A stretch of 64,000 bases of DNA from an uncultured Spirochaetota bacterium (GCA_944388995.1 CALXKN010000001.1:186001-250000), one strand, 5' to 3'. Positions 45,401 to 53,807 are shown, counted from the first letter of the stretch. Program-made: numbers and translations. The notes: generated from the sequence alone by a model not told the origin.

Positions 45401-47079
45401 TTTTTTGGAGTCAGAGTCCATGAAAGAATGACATTTTCCGCATTTTCAGGATCGGGAGTCACCGCGACCTCCGACAGTCCGTCTGACACCGTTTCGGCAG
45501 TCCCTCCCTCCTGAGAACGGGAAACCGACAGTTTCAGCGAACCTTTATCCCACTCTTCTTTCAGAACCGGAGAGGTTACAATGGTCATCTCTTCATCGAA
45601 ATTGATGATCTGTACCGACGGAGTCACCGTCATTGAAATTTGAGGAGTGTTGTCGCGCACATAAACCGTAAACGGCTTCGGCTCGGAAACGCGTCCGGCC
45701 GCATTTTCAACCGTCACGGATCCGGAATACTCTTTGTCGTCCTGCAAATCCCAGACAAACGCCGTCCAAATCATGGTCGCGTCGGTATCGGCGCTGCGCA
45801 CCGGCAGCTGATAAACAACATCCGACACCGTATCGTTTATGGTTACCGTCGCCCACGTGATTTTGCCTTGATCGGGCATCGGGCTGGCTCCTTTTACGGT
45901 AACAAGGTACTCCAACGCTTCATAAATCGTATCGCCGCCGTTGAAATCGACGGAAGTGACATAAGGCGTGTTTTCGACGACATCGAAAGCGAATGTCTTT
46001 GTGTCCGACAGACCGAGAGTGTTGGTCACCGTCAACTCGATTTCGTATCTTCCTGCCGAACCGAGATCAAAGACCGCTTCGGCTTCCGCGGCGGCCGGCG
46101 AAGCTCCGTTGTAAAAGTACCTCTCGTCTTTTTCATCCAGAGCATACAGTTTGTATTCAAAAGCGCTGAGCCCGGTTTCCGTATCGGATTCGTCTCCCGT
46201 TGCCGTCGATCCGGACGCCGAAAACCAAACAGTCGAATATTCGTAAACAGGAAGGGAAAGCTCTCCGTCGCCATTGATCTTAAACTCGGTTTTTTTCGGA
46301 TTGTCGCCGGAAGGAACTTCACCGAAGACGACCAACGCCGCCTGAGGAGCGTTTTTGTCTTTTACGTAAAAGCGCGCCGAAACGGTTTCACCGGCATTAC
46401 CGTAGCGGTCATAAGGCGTTACATAAAGCATATACGACTTTTCGACGGCATCCGGCTCCGGCCCTTTCAAAACAACGCCGTCGTCAAAAACGATTTCGTC
46501 TTCTATATCGACGTCCAGTTCATCGGCAAAGAAAATTCCTCCTTCAACAGGATTTCCGTTACCGTCAACCTCTGTCAGTTCAAAAGCCAGCCGGGAAATC
46601 CATTGACGGTAACCGGCTTCCGCAAAATCAAGAGTAAAGCGAATCGGGCTTTCTTCGGTATAGCCTTCGCCTTCCGTCAGTTCGGGACGGGTTGTGTCAA
46701 GACAGAAACCTTCAAACGGATCTTTGATGGTCAGTTCTTTGCGGGCGGATACCGACTGCCCTTCCGTATCGGAAACAATCAGCTCGAAAATATGCTGACC
46801 GGGGACGGTCAGCGTCAGAACAGGAAATTTCCCGTTGCTTTGAGCATAGCTTTCAGTCAGACCCTTCGGATCCGTTACCAGCAGCTGATAGTGGTTAATG
46901 GTCTCCCGCTTTTTGGTCGCCTGCGTTCCCGTCGTACTGACTTCAACTTCTCCGGGATATCCGCCGTTTTTCGACGTTACCGTCAGTCCGACGACCGGCA
47001 AATGTTCTTTACAGGAACAGAGACCGAAAATTCCGGTTAAAACAAGAAAAAACGGAATTAATATTGTATACTTTTTCAT
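42481..47079 (-). CDS. Giant repeat lipoprotein, PKD/Fn3-like (1532 aa)
   Basis: 1532 residues, lipobox LCSC after MKKYTILIPFFLVLTGIFG. The first 350 residues contain PKD-like domains (PGQHIFELIVSDTEGQSVSA; AGRYEIELTVTNTLGLSDTK). The middle has Ig/Fn3 repeats of the same kind as the 1810-aa protein (VQVQDLAGNWSESYASSAIR; SVYAVDLAGNVSVPVNISQR). The C-terminal 220 residues (from FSADASDGSSLNRSGAYSIT) look like a jelly-roll, possibly carbohydrate-binding, domain. It is likely surface exposed and adhesive. GGAGG precedes the ATG and TATAAT lies about 45 bases upstream. A long frame on the opposite strand (45640-47040) is a shadow. Confidence 0.9.
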   Translation of the reverse strand: MKKYTILIPFFLVLTGIFGLCSCKEHLPVVGLTVTSKNGGYPGEVEVSTTGTQATKKRETINHYQLLVTDPKGLTESYAQSNGKFPVLTLTVPGQHIFELIVSDTEGQSVSARKELTIKDPFEGFCLDTTRPELTEGEGYTEESPIRFTLDFAEAGYRQWISRLAFELTEVDGNGNPVEGGIFFADELDVDIEDEIVFDDGVVLKGPEPDAVEKSYMLYVTPYDRYGNAGETVSARFYVKDKNAPQAALVVFGEVPSGDNPKKTEFKINGDGELSLPVYEYSTVWFSASGSTATGDESDTETGLSAFEYKLYALDEKDERYFYNGASPAAAEAEAVFDLGSAGRYEIELTVTNTLGLSDTKTFAFDVVENTPYVTSVDFNGGDTIYEALEYLVTVKGASPMPDQGKITWATVTINDTVSDVVYQLPVRSADTDATMIWTAFVWDLQDDKEYSGSVTVENAAGRVSEPKPFTVYVRDNTPQISMTVTPSVQIINFDEEMTIVTSPVLKEEWDKGSLKLSVSRSQEGGTAETVSDGLSEVAVTPDPENAENVILSWTLTPKKMSNDNDVSYAVSLVLENGSGYSEARKVFTATTDLSFLTFDVQGLASSALRKYYAGESVRLDATGSRKNGNPVADFSAFKWKVEIDGETNAYVDNNTGVGGDRLTSNGDGTYNLLLGQAGYYTITLTNEDGDTVNRLILVENMTPTVSDIQFKEIPGEGMSRPVGTKTAVPGQIMELMYEITANATIPDGSPIEYDWYVDSLPAVAGTNPDALEEVTSDGKTVRTFLAPGEHRIYVIAKKQGSGENASRPVYKDIVVEGLKGPVVEAVSPYTNNLKPSWTVQPDSASNADQFRYQIQKSGVPEDDGEWKTVDELVGYTSEHNLDGGDHTNGYVLYVQRRSTADGRWSDSGYGELFVDTEAPDALPVITVAEDLTVENPDDANLRITNDGKASNVWSWALPAESEELKAIRYTINTEDVPENEWIWNEAAATSAAPSPSTVDFVGENSDRKVVLAVQVQDLAGNWSESYASSAIRIDRLAPPSPVNDGTAEWINNRALEFKWKAGDDCEALQGWKVELAGTEEADDLSADTLTWSASSQMPETPDTSYSLSVYAVDLAGNVSVPVNISQRLDTVAPEAPTDLVLIDGAGTDNAGKNTDNFEFSYTAPEGDTVFLVAVADGRDASADDGAFADNADGLSYTVTKTSDSWYTFLVKAVDRAGNKSEAAKMNFYRDATDPAITLQEMLTFNFGDARKTKDEIAAMASVSDFDTAPEITYEYPLADIDGEYTYRQVKGENLMTVKAVDNLGNTSTKTIKLTVNAPTVNAWPGFSADASDGSSLNRSGAYSITKAAINFQYYQLFGGTTQDPKSAAYSPGTTYKVMTNDLGDYDANQMAIGIYDGNIHFIGQRQLSTFQYVRNVAGEIYADPAKTGSAIRLWKGCTYRFTVAYRTPTQDSYIPNSFKLTVCGPGGASDLGSKEVAPNAGQEASVSVDVTPGEDILNPVMKAEVLDSGANDRTGFNLLNFKVEVINWPGK

Positions 47080-47248
47080 AACACCTCCGAGATGACACCT
47101 CTCATATTTTTATTATAAAGGCGTTCGTTATTTTTTTTCTTTTTTTATCTAAAAGTTAAAATAAAATTCTTTGCTTTTATCGATTATAAAAAGTTCATTT
47201 TTTGATTTTTGATTCTTTATTCAAAAAATATTTTCCGTTTCTTCGGGA

Positions 47249-47403
47249 GCAGGCGCCGCCGCCGAAGGCGCGAGGGATTGGAGCGGAAATGAGCTGCCGA
47301 CGGAGAGACGGCGCAGGGCAAAGCGGCAGCTTTGCCGCGGTGAAGGCGCGGGAGGCTGCGAATTGCAGCGGAAAGCCCGGCGCCCCGCAGGGGCGCGCGC
47401 CCC
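47249..47403 (-). repeat. GC-rich self-complementary intergenic element, copy A
   Basis: About 155 bases of very high G+C in an otherwise AT-rich gap of 369 bases (47080-47448). Read on the minus strand it starts with GGGGCGCG and ends with CAATCCCTCGCGCC; GGCGCG and CGCGCC pair to close it. Inside are hairpins GCGCCCC-TGC-GGGGCGC, GCTGC/GCAGC and GGCAAAGC/GCTTTGCC. The same order of parts occurs in copy B at 60310-60421. Frames that cross it are not genes. It lies directly downstream of the ilvC terminator. Confidence 0.7.
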
Positions 47404-47435
47404 AAAAAAAAAGACCCCCTCGATAAAAGGGGGCC
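47404..47435 (-). terminator. ilvC terminator
   Basis: Stem CCCCC / GGGGG with a 9-base loop, followed on the minus strand by TC and nine T. Confidence 0.85.
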
Positions 47436-47448
47436 TGATTGAATTCGG

Positions 47449-48930
47449 TTAAACGCCGGCGCCGGCTTTCATGGCGGTCATGTAGGCGCGCAGTTTTTTG
47501 CCGACGATTTCGACGGGGTGGTTGCGGATTTCGTCGTTGACGCGAATCAATTCGGTGTTGGAAACGGCGGTGTCTTTAAGCGCAAGACCTTTACCGATGA
47601 CGTCGGTGTCAATTTTTTCCATGAACGGTTTTAACAGCGGGCGGCAGGCGTTGTCGAAAAGGTAACAGCCGTACTCGGCGGTGTCGGAGATGACTTTGTT
47701 CATTTCGTAGAGCTTTTTGCGGGCGATGAGGTTGGCAATCAGCGGGACTTCGTGAAGTGATTCGTAGTAAGCGCTTTCGGCTTTGATTCCGGCGTCGGTC
47801 ATGGTTTCAAATGCCAGTTCGACGCCCGCTTTGACCATGGCGACCATGAGAATGCCGTTGTCGAAGTATTCCTGTTCGCCGATTTCGGTGGAAGAGGCCG
47901 GCGTCTGCTCAAACGGCGTTTTTCCGGTGGCTTCCCGCCATGTCAGCAATTTGACGTCGTTGTTTGCCCAATCTTCCATCATCACGCGGCTGAACTCGCC
48001 GGAAATAATATCGTCCTGATGTTTGCGGTAGAGGCTGCCCATGATCGTTTTCAGTTCCAGCGACAGCTTGTGCGCTTTGATTTTCGCCGGATTGGAGAGG
48101 CGGTCCATCATTGCCGTGATGCCACCCCATTTTAAGGCTTCGGTGACGGTTTCCCAGCCGTACTGGATGAGTTTGACGGCATAGCCGGGATCGATTCCTT
48201 TTTCGACCATTTTGTCGAAGCAGAGCAGCGAACCGGTTTGCAGCATTCCGCAGAGGATGGTCTGTTCGCCCATCAAATCCGATTTGACTTCCGCGACAAA
48301 TGACGATTCCAAAACGCCGGCGCGGCTGCCCCCGGTTGCGACGGCCAGCGCCTTTGCAATCGGCCATCCTTTATTTTCGGGGTCGTTAACGGGATGAACG
48401 GCAATCAGCGTCGGGATTCCGAATCCGCGTTTGTATTCGGTGCGCACTTCCGAACCCGGTCCTTTCGGAGCCATCATCACGACTGTAATGTCGGGGCGGA
48501 TTTCCATTCCTTCTTCAACCATGTTGAATCCGTGGCTGTACCAGAGCGCGGCGCCTTTTTTCATCAGCGGCATCACCGCGGCGATGACTTTCGAATGCTG
48601 TTTGTCAGGCGTCAGATTGCCGACAAGATCGGCTGTCGGAATTAATTCGTCGTAGGTGCCGACTTTAAATCCGTTCTCGGTCGCATTCTTCCAGCTGGCA
48701 CGTTTTTCGGCAATCGCCTCTTTGCGCAAGGCGTAGCTGACGTCCAGACCGCTGTCGCGCAGATTCAGACCTTGATTCAGACCCTGCGCGCCGCAGCCGA
48801 TGATGACAATTTTTTTCCCTTTTAAAGCATTAGTTCCATCATTGAACTCTTCCCTTTCCATGAAACGACAGTGACCAAGCTGTAAAAGCGCCTCCCTCCA
48901 CGGAAGAGAATTAAAGTAATTTTTCCCCAT
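47449..48930 (-). CDS. ilvC: Ketol-acid reductoisomerase, class II (long form)
   Basis: 493 residues, the enterobacterial-type class II length, with two knotted C-terminal domains. It converts acetolactate and acetohydroxybutyrate to the dihydroxy acids of valine and isoleucine synthesis, using NADPH and Mg. The Rossmann motif is [13 protein letters not shown]. The catalytic region holds the His of [12 protein letters not shown] and acidic metal ligands in [11 protein letters not shown] and the later [17 protein letters not shown] stretch. GGGAG precedes the ATG. Other ilv genes are absent here, so it is a stand-alone gene. Confidence 0.97.
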   Translation of the reverse strand: MGKNYFNSLPWREALLQLGHCRFMEREEFNDGTNALKGKKIVIIGCGAQGLNQGLNLRDSGLDVSYALRKEAIAEKRASWKNATENGFKVGTYDELIPTADLVGNLTPDKQHSKVIAAVMPLMKKGAALWYSHGFNMVEEGMEIRPDITVVMMAPKGPGSEVRTEYKRGFGIPTLIAVHPVNDPENKGWPIAKALAVATGGSRAGVLESSFVAEVKSDLMGEQTILCGMLQTGSLLCFDKMVEKGIDPGYAVKLIQYGWETVTEALKWGGITAMMDRLSNPAKIKAHKLSLELKTIMGSLYRKHQDDIISGEFSRVMMEDWANNDVKLLTWREATGKTPFEQTPASSTEIGEQEYFDNGILMVAMVKAGVELAFETMTDAGIKAESAYYESLHEVPLIANLIARKKLYEMNKVISDTAEYGCYLFDNACRPLLKPFMEKIDTDVIGKGLALKDTAVSNTELIRVNDEIRNHPVEIVGKKLRAYMTAMKAGAGV

Positions 48931-48965
48931 AGTTTGTCTCCCAGAAGCTGAGCTTCGTTTAATGC

Positions 48966-48994
48966 ATCATACCATATTTTGAGGATTTCGTAAA
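48966..48994 (-). promoter_or_regulatory. ilvC: ilvC promoter with leader hairpin
   Basis: Minus strand TTTACG (48989-48994), 17 bp, TATGAT (48966-48971). The 30-base leader contains the exact palindrome GAAGCT-C-AGCTTC just before the ribosome site; it is too short for a T-box or attenuator. Confidence 0.65.
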
Positions 48995-49007
48995 GAAACG
49001 GAGAAGC

Positions 49008-50399
49008 TCAGACTGCGGTATTTGTTTTTTCCGCGCGGCGCATACGGGCAAAACGAACGGCGACAAAGGCGGCGGAGAGCGCAAACGCGGTAAAGTCGGC
49101 AATCGGCGCGGCGAAGAGAATTCCATCCAGCCCCCAAACCGCCGAGAGAATCAGAATTCCGGGAATAGTCAGCAGCACTTGCCGAGAGAGGCTTAAAAAC
49201 GCGCCGACTGCCGGCTTGCCGGTAGCCGAAAAGAAATTCGATGAAATCATCTGCACGCCGTTGAGCGGCAGCATCAGCAGATAGGTTCGAAGGAAGCGCA
49301 CCGCAAACTCAAAATACAGTTCATCACCCGTTCCGAAGAGTGAAATGATTTGCCGCGGGAAAAGCTGCAAAATGAGAAATCCGGCTGTCGCCGCCGCAAT
49401 GTCGCAGGCAACCGCCAACAAATAAATTTTCCGCACACGGTTGTACTTTCCTGCTCCATAATTGAAGCTCATAATCGGCTGAGCTCCTTGCGAAATTCCG
49501 ATGATGATTCCGATCAGCACGGCGTTGATTTTCAAAACGATTCCGCACGCCGCCAGCGGAATTTCGCTGCCGTATTCGCTCATCGCTCCGTAACGGGTCA
49601 AGGCGTTATTCAGAACAATTTGAACAAGGGTCAGCGACAGCTGTGTGACGCTATGGCTCATACCGAAAGCTGCCATTTTTCCCGTTTCGGAGAGACTGAA
49701 ACGCAGGTGCGTTGACGACAGCCGAATTTGTTTGAATCGGGGAATGTAGGCGACGGCAATCGCAAATGAAACTGCCTGGCTGATGACGGTCGCCCACGCC
49801 GCGCCGGCAATTCCCATATCAAGTCCAAAGATGAAAAGCGGATCCAAAATCGTGTTGATGACGGCTCCTGCGGCGTTGCAAACCATTGAGTAGCGGGGGC
49901 TGCCGTCGGCGCGAATCAGCTGACTGCCGGCGTTGATGGCAATCAAAAGCGGCATTCCGAGCGCGGTGATTCTCATATAAGTCTCGGCATAAGGCATCAC
50001 CTCCGCCGTCGCTCCGAAAAGCGTCAGCAGCGGCCGGCAAAAGAGCTGAATCACCGCCAAATAGAGCAAACCGACAGCCGCTATCAAAACAAACGCATTG
50101 CCGGCGATTTTTGCAGCTTCCTCCCGACGGTCGGAACCCAACGCCAACGAAACCCGAATCGCCGAGCCGACGCCGATTAATAATGAAAAAGTCAGACAGA
50201 TTGTTGTCAGAGGAAAAACGACGTTTGTCGCCGCGTTGCCGAGGTAGCCGATGCCCTGCCCGATGAAAATCTGATCGACAATATTGTACATCGAGCTGAC
50301 AAGCATGGCAATGACGCTCGGAACAGCGTAGCTGCGAAGCAATTTTGTGAGTTTTTCATATCCGAGAGGGTTGGGTAATGGGGTTGCGTCGCTTTTCAT
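49008..50399 (-). CDS. MATE-family multidrug/sodium antiporter
   Basis: 463 residues with about 12 membrane helices in two homologous halves. The N-terminal VPSVIAMLVSSMYNIVDQIF and the IGQGIGYLG segment are typical of the MepA/DinF-like branch. The second half repeats the pattern (NGVQMISSNFFSATGKP). It would export cationic compounds using a Na or H gradient; the substrate is unknown. The leader carries a CGGCAG-C-CTGCCG palindrome, and the ribosome site is weak. Confidence 0.95.
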   Translation of the reverse strand: MKSDATPLPNPLGYEKLTKLLRSYAVPSVIAMLVSSMYNIVDQIFIGQGIGYLGNAATNVVFPLTTICLTFSLLIGVGSAIRVSLALGSDRREEAAKIAGNAFVLIAAVGLLYLAVIQLFCRPLLTLFGATAEVMPYAETYMRITALGMPLLIAINAGSQLIRADGSPRYSMVCNAAGAVINTILDPLFIFGLDMGIAGAAWATVISQAVSFAIAVAYIPRFKQIRLSSTHLRFSLSETGKMAAFGMSHSVTQLSLTLVQIVLNNALTRYGAMSEYGSEIPLAACGIVLKINAVLIGIIIGISQGAQPIMSFNYGAGKYNRVRKIYLLAVACDIAAATAGFLILQLFPRQIISLFGTGDELYFEFAVRFLRTYLLMLPLNGVQMISSNFFSATGKPAVGAFLSLSRQVLLTIPGILILSAVWGLDGILFAAPIADFTAFALSAAFVAVRFARMRRAEKTNTAV

Positions 50400-50458
50400 C
50401 GGTTTGTCCGGAACCGTTTTCCGTTGAATTTTCCTACGGCAGGCTGCCGCTTCCTTTT

Positions 50459-50486
50459 ATTATATCCGAATTGCGGTTTTAGGCAA
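50459..50486 (-). promoter_or_regulatory. MATE gene promoter
   Basis: Minus strand TTGCCT (50481-50486), 16 bp, TATAAT (50459-50464). It diverges from the flavodoxin promoter, the two being separated by 11 bases. Confidence 0.68.
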
Positions 50487-50497
50487 CCGCACCGAAC

Positions 50498-50526
50498 TTG
50501 TTTTCGGACTGCGGCAATGGTATAAT
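50498..50526 (+). promoter_or_regulatory. Flavodoxin gene promoter, leaderless type
   Basis: TTGTTT (50498-50503), 17 bp, TATAAT (50521-50526), then 5 bases and the ATG at 50532. Confidence 0.72.
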
Positions 50527-50531
50527 GAGCT

Positions 50532-51044
50532 ATGAGAGTGTTTGTTGTTTACAAATCGGGAACCGGATTTACAAAAGCGTATGCCGAATTCATCGCTGCC
50601 GATTTAAACGGCGCCCTTGTGCCGTTTAAAGACCGCCGCAGGCTCAAACCCGATCCCGACGCCGTTTTGATCTTCGGAGCGCCGATTAAGGCGTCGGCCT
50701 TGCCGGGCAGCCGCTGGTTTCTGCGCAACCGCGGCCGCTTCAAAAAAGCTTACGCGTTTGCCGTCGGCGCTTCTCCGGCAGACAGCAAAGATTTGCCCGC
50801 CTTCCTCGAAAAACAGAAACGCGCGGGGCTTGATCTTTTTTATATGCCGGGCGGTTTCTGTTGGGAAAAAATGAGCCGAACGACCCGTTTTATCCTGCGG
50901 AATTTTTTTCTTCCGGCTGTCAAAAAAGCCGAAGGTGAAGAGAGCGAGATGTACCGAACCGTTTCTCATTCATACAGTCAAGTTGATAAAAAATTCGCCG
51001 ATCCGCTGATTCAGGCTGTCAAAAAAGAAATCGCATCCGATTAA
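50532..51044 (+). CDS. Flavodoxin-domain protein
   Basis: 170 residues. It begins MRVFVVYKSGTGFTKAYAEF, the FMN phosphate-binding loop of flavodoxins (usually S/T-G-N/F-T), followed by VLIFGAPIKASALPGSRWFL, the second FMN loop region. It resembles the flavodoxin_5/HemG-like group, which includes protoporphyrinogen oxidases, but the C-terminal half is not typical enough to claim that activity. It probably acts as a small flavoprotein in electron transfer. No ribosome site; predicted leaderless. The NADH-oxidase-type gene follows 66 bases later with its own promoter. Confidence 0.87.
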   Translation: MRVFVVYKSGTGFTKAYAEFIAADLNGALVPFKDRRRLKPDPDAVLIFGAPIKASALPGSRWFLRNRGRFKKAYAFAVGASPADSKDLPAFLEKQKRAGLDLFYMPGGFCWEKMSRTTRFILRNFFLPAVKKAEGEESEMYRTVSHSYSQVDKKFADPLIQAVKKEIASD

Positions 51045-51051
51045 AAAAAAC

Positions 51052-51080
51052 TTGACCGTTTGTAATGATTGCAATAAAAT
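51052..51080 (+). promoter_or_regulatory. Promoter of the NADH-oxidase-type gene
   Basis: TTGACC (51052-51057), 17 bp, TAAAAT (51075-51080), followed by a leader with AAGGAG before the ATG. Confidence 0.65.
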
Positions 51081-51110
51081 AAAGAGTATAAAATCTTTAA
51101 GGAGCATTTT

Positions 51111-52466
51111 ATGAAAATCATTGTCATCGGGTGTAATCACGCCGGAACTTGGGCTGCTAAAACGCTGAAAGCGACTGATCCGACGTGCCAAGTTGTCGCA
51201 TACGATCGCAACGACAACATTTCGTTTTTGGCGTGCGGAATCGCGTTGTGGGTCGGCGGCACGGTTAAAGATCCGGAAGGACTGTTTTACGCTTCTCCGG
51301 AAGGGTTGGAAAGCGAAGGTATTTCCGTGCGCATGGGGTACGATGTAACGGAAATCGACTGGAGTGCAAAAAAAATCAGAGGGAAAATCCTTGCGACGGG
51401 AGCTGCGTTCGAGGACAATTACGACAAATTGATTCTGGCTGCCGGCTCGTGGCCCATTATGCCGCCAATTGAAGGATTAACCGATCCCAATACCGAGTAC
51501 GGCTTGAAAAAGGGCATTTTCTTCTCCAAATTGTATCAGCAAGGACGGGACATCATCAACGAAATCTCCAAACCGGAAGTCAAACGCGTGATGGTTATCG
51601 GCGCCGGCTACATCGGTGTCGAATTGGTTGAAGCATTTAAAAACCGCGGTAAAGAGGTGATTCTGACGGAAGCCATGCCCCGCGTTATGGCCAATTACTT
51701 TGATAAAGAAATCACAGACGAAGCCGAAAAACGCATTCGGGACGCCGGAATCGAACTGCATTTAGGCGAAACAGTGAAGAAATTCGAAGGCGACGGCCGT
51801 CTGCAGCGGGTGATTACCGACAAAGGCGCCTATGACGTTGATATGGCTGTTTTATCCGTCGGATTCCGCCCCAACAGCGACCTTTACAAAGATCATCTGA
51901 AAACGCTGCCCAACGGAGCCATCAAAGTCAACATGAAAATGGAAACTTCCGAAAAGGATGTTTACGCGATCGGCGACTGTGCGGCGGTTCACTCCTGCGC
52001 ATCGGGAAAAGATGAATACATTGCGCTGGCAACCAACGCCGTGCGAATGGGGATTGTTGCCGCCTGCAACGCGTTAGGGCAATCGGTTGAATATGTCGGT
52101 ACGCAGGGCTCCAACGCTATCTGCGTATTCGGTTACAACATGGCGTCCACCGGCCTCTCCGAAGAAGCGGCCAAAGCGAAGGGTCTGAAGGTCAAATCAA
52201 ACTTTTTCCGTGACGCCGAACGCCCCGAGTTCATGCCGACTTACGAAGAGGTGGCGGTTAAAATTGTTTACGAAGAAGACAGCGGACGCTTGGTCGGCGC
52301 TCAAATTGCTTCGAACCACAACCATGCGGAAGCTATTCACGCGTTCTCACTGGCGATTCAAAACGGCATGAGCGTCCGTCAATTTGCCCTCTCCGACTTT
52401 TTCTTCCTCCCTCATTACAATAAACCGCTCTCCTGGATGACGATGGTCGCCTACACAGCCAAATGA
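51111..52466 (+). CDS. FAD/NAD-dependent NADH oxidase or CoA-disulfide reductase family
   Basis: 451 residues. N-terminal FAD motif IVIGCNHAGTWAAKTL, active-site Cys in NISFLACGIALW (position about 42), NAD-binding motif VMVIGAGYIGVELVEAF, and the second FAD motif VYAIGDCAAV. The single redox Cys marks the NADH oxidase (water-forming) / CoA-disulfide reductase / NADH peroxidase group. The C-terminal dimer domain is intact. In an anaerobe it would remove oxygen or peroxide and regenerate NAD. Which of the three reactions it catalyses cannot be told from sequence alone. Confidence 0.94.
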   Translation: MKIIVIGCNHAGTWAAKTLKATDPTCQVVAYDRNDNISFLACGIALWVGGTVKDPEGLFYASPEGLESEGISVRMGYDVTEIDWSAKKIRGKILATGAAFEDNYDKLILAAGSWPIMPPIEGLTDPNTEYGLKKGIFFSKLYQQGRDIINEISKPEVKRVMVIGAGYIGVELVEAFKNRGKEVILTEAMPRVMANYFDKEITDEAEKRIRDAGIELHLGETVKKFEGDGRLQRVITDKGAYDVDMAVLSVGFRPNSDLYKDHLKTLPNGAIKVNMKMETSEKDVYAIGDCAAVHSCASGKDEYIALATNAVRMGIVAACNALGQSVEYVGTQGSNAICVFGYNMASTGLSEEAAKAKGLKVKSNFFRDAERPEFMPTYEEVAVKIVYEEDSGRLVGAQIASNHNHAEAIHAFSLAIQNGMSVRQFALSDFFFLPHYNKPLSWMTMVAYTAK

Positions 52467-52473
52467 TAAACGG

Positions 52474-52496
52474 CCCGGCAGAAAGCCGGGTTTTTT
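52474..52496 (+). terminator. Terminator after the NADH-oxidase-type gene
   Basis: Stem CCCGGC / GCCGGG with a 5-base loop, followed by six T. Confidence 0.88.
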
Positions 52497-52526
52497 AATT
52501 TGGTTTGCGGATTTATTTCCGAGGCA

Positions 52527-52817
52527 TCAAAAAGGCAAATCATTCCCGTATAACGGAGTGTTTTGTTTAAGAGTTTCTGTGTAAAATAAATTTCGGATGG
52601 GGGCGCTAACCGTTTCTTCGTATTTCTTTCGCAGAGTAAAATCGTCAAGCTCCCGCCGGCGGCGAACCGATAAGTCGAGAAACTCTTTTTCCTTTTCAAT
52701 TCCCAAAAAACGCCGGTTAAAAAGATTGGCGGCAATTCCCGTTGTTCCTGAACCGGAAAACGGATCCAGTATCCAGGCGCCTTTTTCGGTTGAAGCTAAA
52801 ATGATTCGGGTCAGCTT
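52527..52817 (-). pseudogene. C-terminal remnant of a second DNA methyltransferase
   Basis: Directly after, and overlapping, the Dam stop codon, the minus strand is open for 96 codons without a start. It reads KLTRIILASTEKGAWILDPF, then SGSGTTGIAANLFNRRFLGI, then EKEKEFLDLS. That is the motif I / AdoMet-binding C-terminal part of a beta- or gamma-class N6-adenine or N4-cytosine methylase, in which DPFxGSGTTG lies near the C-terminus. The catalytic motif IV (DPPY/SPPY) and everything before it are missing, and a TAA closes the frame just upstream. DpnII-type systems carry a Dam-like methylase followed by such a second methylase, so this is probably the decayed second gene. It has no promoter or start of its own. 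Confidence 0.8.
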
Positions 52818-53704
52818 TTACAAAAATTGCATACGATCAACTCGCTGACACTGCCCCGTTTTTCACCCTTGCTATTAATCATCCGGGTCGCCCCCACTCT
52901 TTGAATGGAATACCGGGAATACAGGTGATCAAAAAACAAATCGTCTTCATTCTGCCCCTTCGGATCGGAATTGCTTAAAACCGCCTTCGCTCCTTTTTCG
53001 GTCACAAAGGCAAAAAACCGGCTCAGCTCAATCTGATCGGAATCGGAAAACCCCTCCTGAGAATACGCCGTAAAAGAAGATGTCCGGTTCAGCGGTCTGT
53101 AAGGCGGATCAAAGTAGACAAAAGTTTTATCATCAATAAATTCCGCCGATTTTTTGTAATCCCCGCAACAAATAATGGCATTTTGAAGCTTTTTAGCAAT
53201 TTCTTTGATATTTTTTTCATCAAGAACAGAAGGATTCTTCGCATTATTAAACGGCACATTGAAATGACCTTTTCCGTTGACGCGGTAAAGTCCGTTAAAA
53301 CAAGTTTTATTCAAAAAAATCAGCAAGGCCGCCGATTCGACTCCTAATTCCGACTGATCTTTCAATTCGTTGAAACGGGCGCGTTTTTCATAAAAAAATT
53401 CTTTTCGGAACGGCTCATCCGCCGATAAAAACCGGTTACGGAGTTCTTTCAGCGCGTCAATAAGACTTTCGGAATCACTTTGCACAATCCGATAGACATT
53501 GATCAGCTCCTTATTGACATCATTGATGAAAACGGATTCAAGATTGTATTTACTCAAAATATCAAATAAGACCGCACCGCCTCCGACAAACGGTTCGGCA
53601 TATTTTTGAATCGAACGGCCCAATTCATCAGGATAGAGATTGCCGATTTGAGGCAAAAGCTGACTCTTTCCTCCCGCCCATTTCACAAAAGGTTTTACTT
53701 CCAT
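52811..53704 (-). CDS. dam: DNA adenine methylase, D12 class (Dam/DpnM-like)
   Basis: 297 residues. It begins MEVKPFVKWAGGKSQLLPQI, the AdoMet motif of alpha-class (D12) N6-adenine methylases. FVYFDPPYRPLNRTSSFTAY carries the catalytic DPPY at about 200, and the end SKGEKRGSVSELIVCNF is typical. DpnM/Dam enzymes methylate GATC; recognition of GATC here is inference from the family. The start at 53704 has TAGAAT 6 bases upstream. The six G between them could act as a poor ribosome site. The gene is followed by the remnant of a second methylase. Confidence 0.94.
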   Translation of the reverse strand: MEVKPFVKWAGGKSQLLPQIGNLYPDELGRSIQKYAEPFVGGGAVLFDILSKYNLESVFINDVNKELINVYRIVQSDSESLIDALKELRNRFLSADEPFRKEFFYEKRARFNELKDQSELGVESAALLIFLNKTCFNGLYRVNGKGHFNVPFNNAKNPSVLDEKNIKEIAKKLQNAIICCGDYKKSAEFIDDKTFVYFDPPYRPLNRTSSFTAYSQEGFSDSDQIELSRFFAFVTEKGAKAVLSNSDPKGQNEDDLFFDHLYSRYSIQRVGATRMINSKGEKRGSVSELIVCNFCKS

Positions 53705-53710
53705 CCCCCC

Positions 53711-53739
53711 ATTCTACCACACAACCGTACTTTTTGAAA
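53711..53739 (-). promoter_or_regulatory. Dam gene promoter, leaderless type
   Basis: Minus strand TTTCAA (53734-53739), 17 bp, TAGAAT (53711-53716), then six G and the ATG at 53704. Confidence 0.5.
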
Positions 53740-53761
53740 GGAGCAAAAGAGGCGCAGAGCG

Positions 53762-53790
53762 TTGACGGAGCCGCATTTTTGGGATAGAAT
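53762..53790 (+). promoter_or_regulatory. Promoter of the DUF1848 gene
   Basis: TTGACG (53762-53767), 17 bp, TAGAAT (53785-53790), 17 bases upstream of the ATG. It diverges from the dam promoter. Confidence 0.65.
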
Positions 53791-53807
53791 TCCGGCGGAG
53801 CGGCGGG

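Noticed and set aside
45640-47040. 466-codon frame opposite the 1532-aa lipoprotein
   Set aside because: No ribosome site or domain; it mirrors the repeat-rich sense gene.
47202-47426. Short open frames on both strands through the GC-rich gap before ilvC
   Set aside because: They are open only because the repeat element is GC-rich; no ribosome site fits and the translation is Ala/Arg/Gly-rich.
48931-48990. T-box or attenuator in the ilvC leader
   Set aside because: Only about 30 bases with a 6-bp palindrome; no specifier loop, no leader peptide and no terminator.
52451-52735. 94-codon minus frame with an ATG at 52735
   Set aside because: Different frame from the methylase remnant, which gives a clear family match; this one does not.
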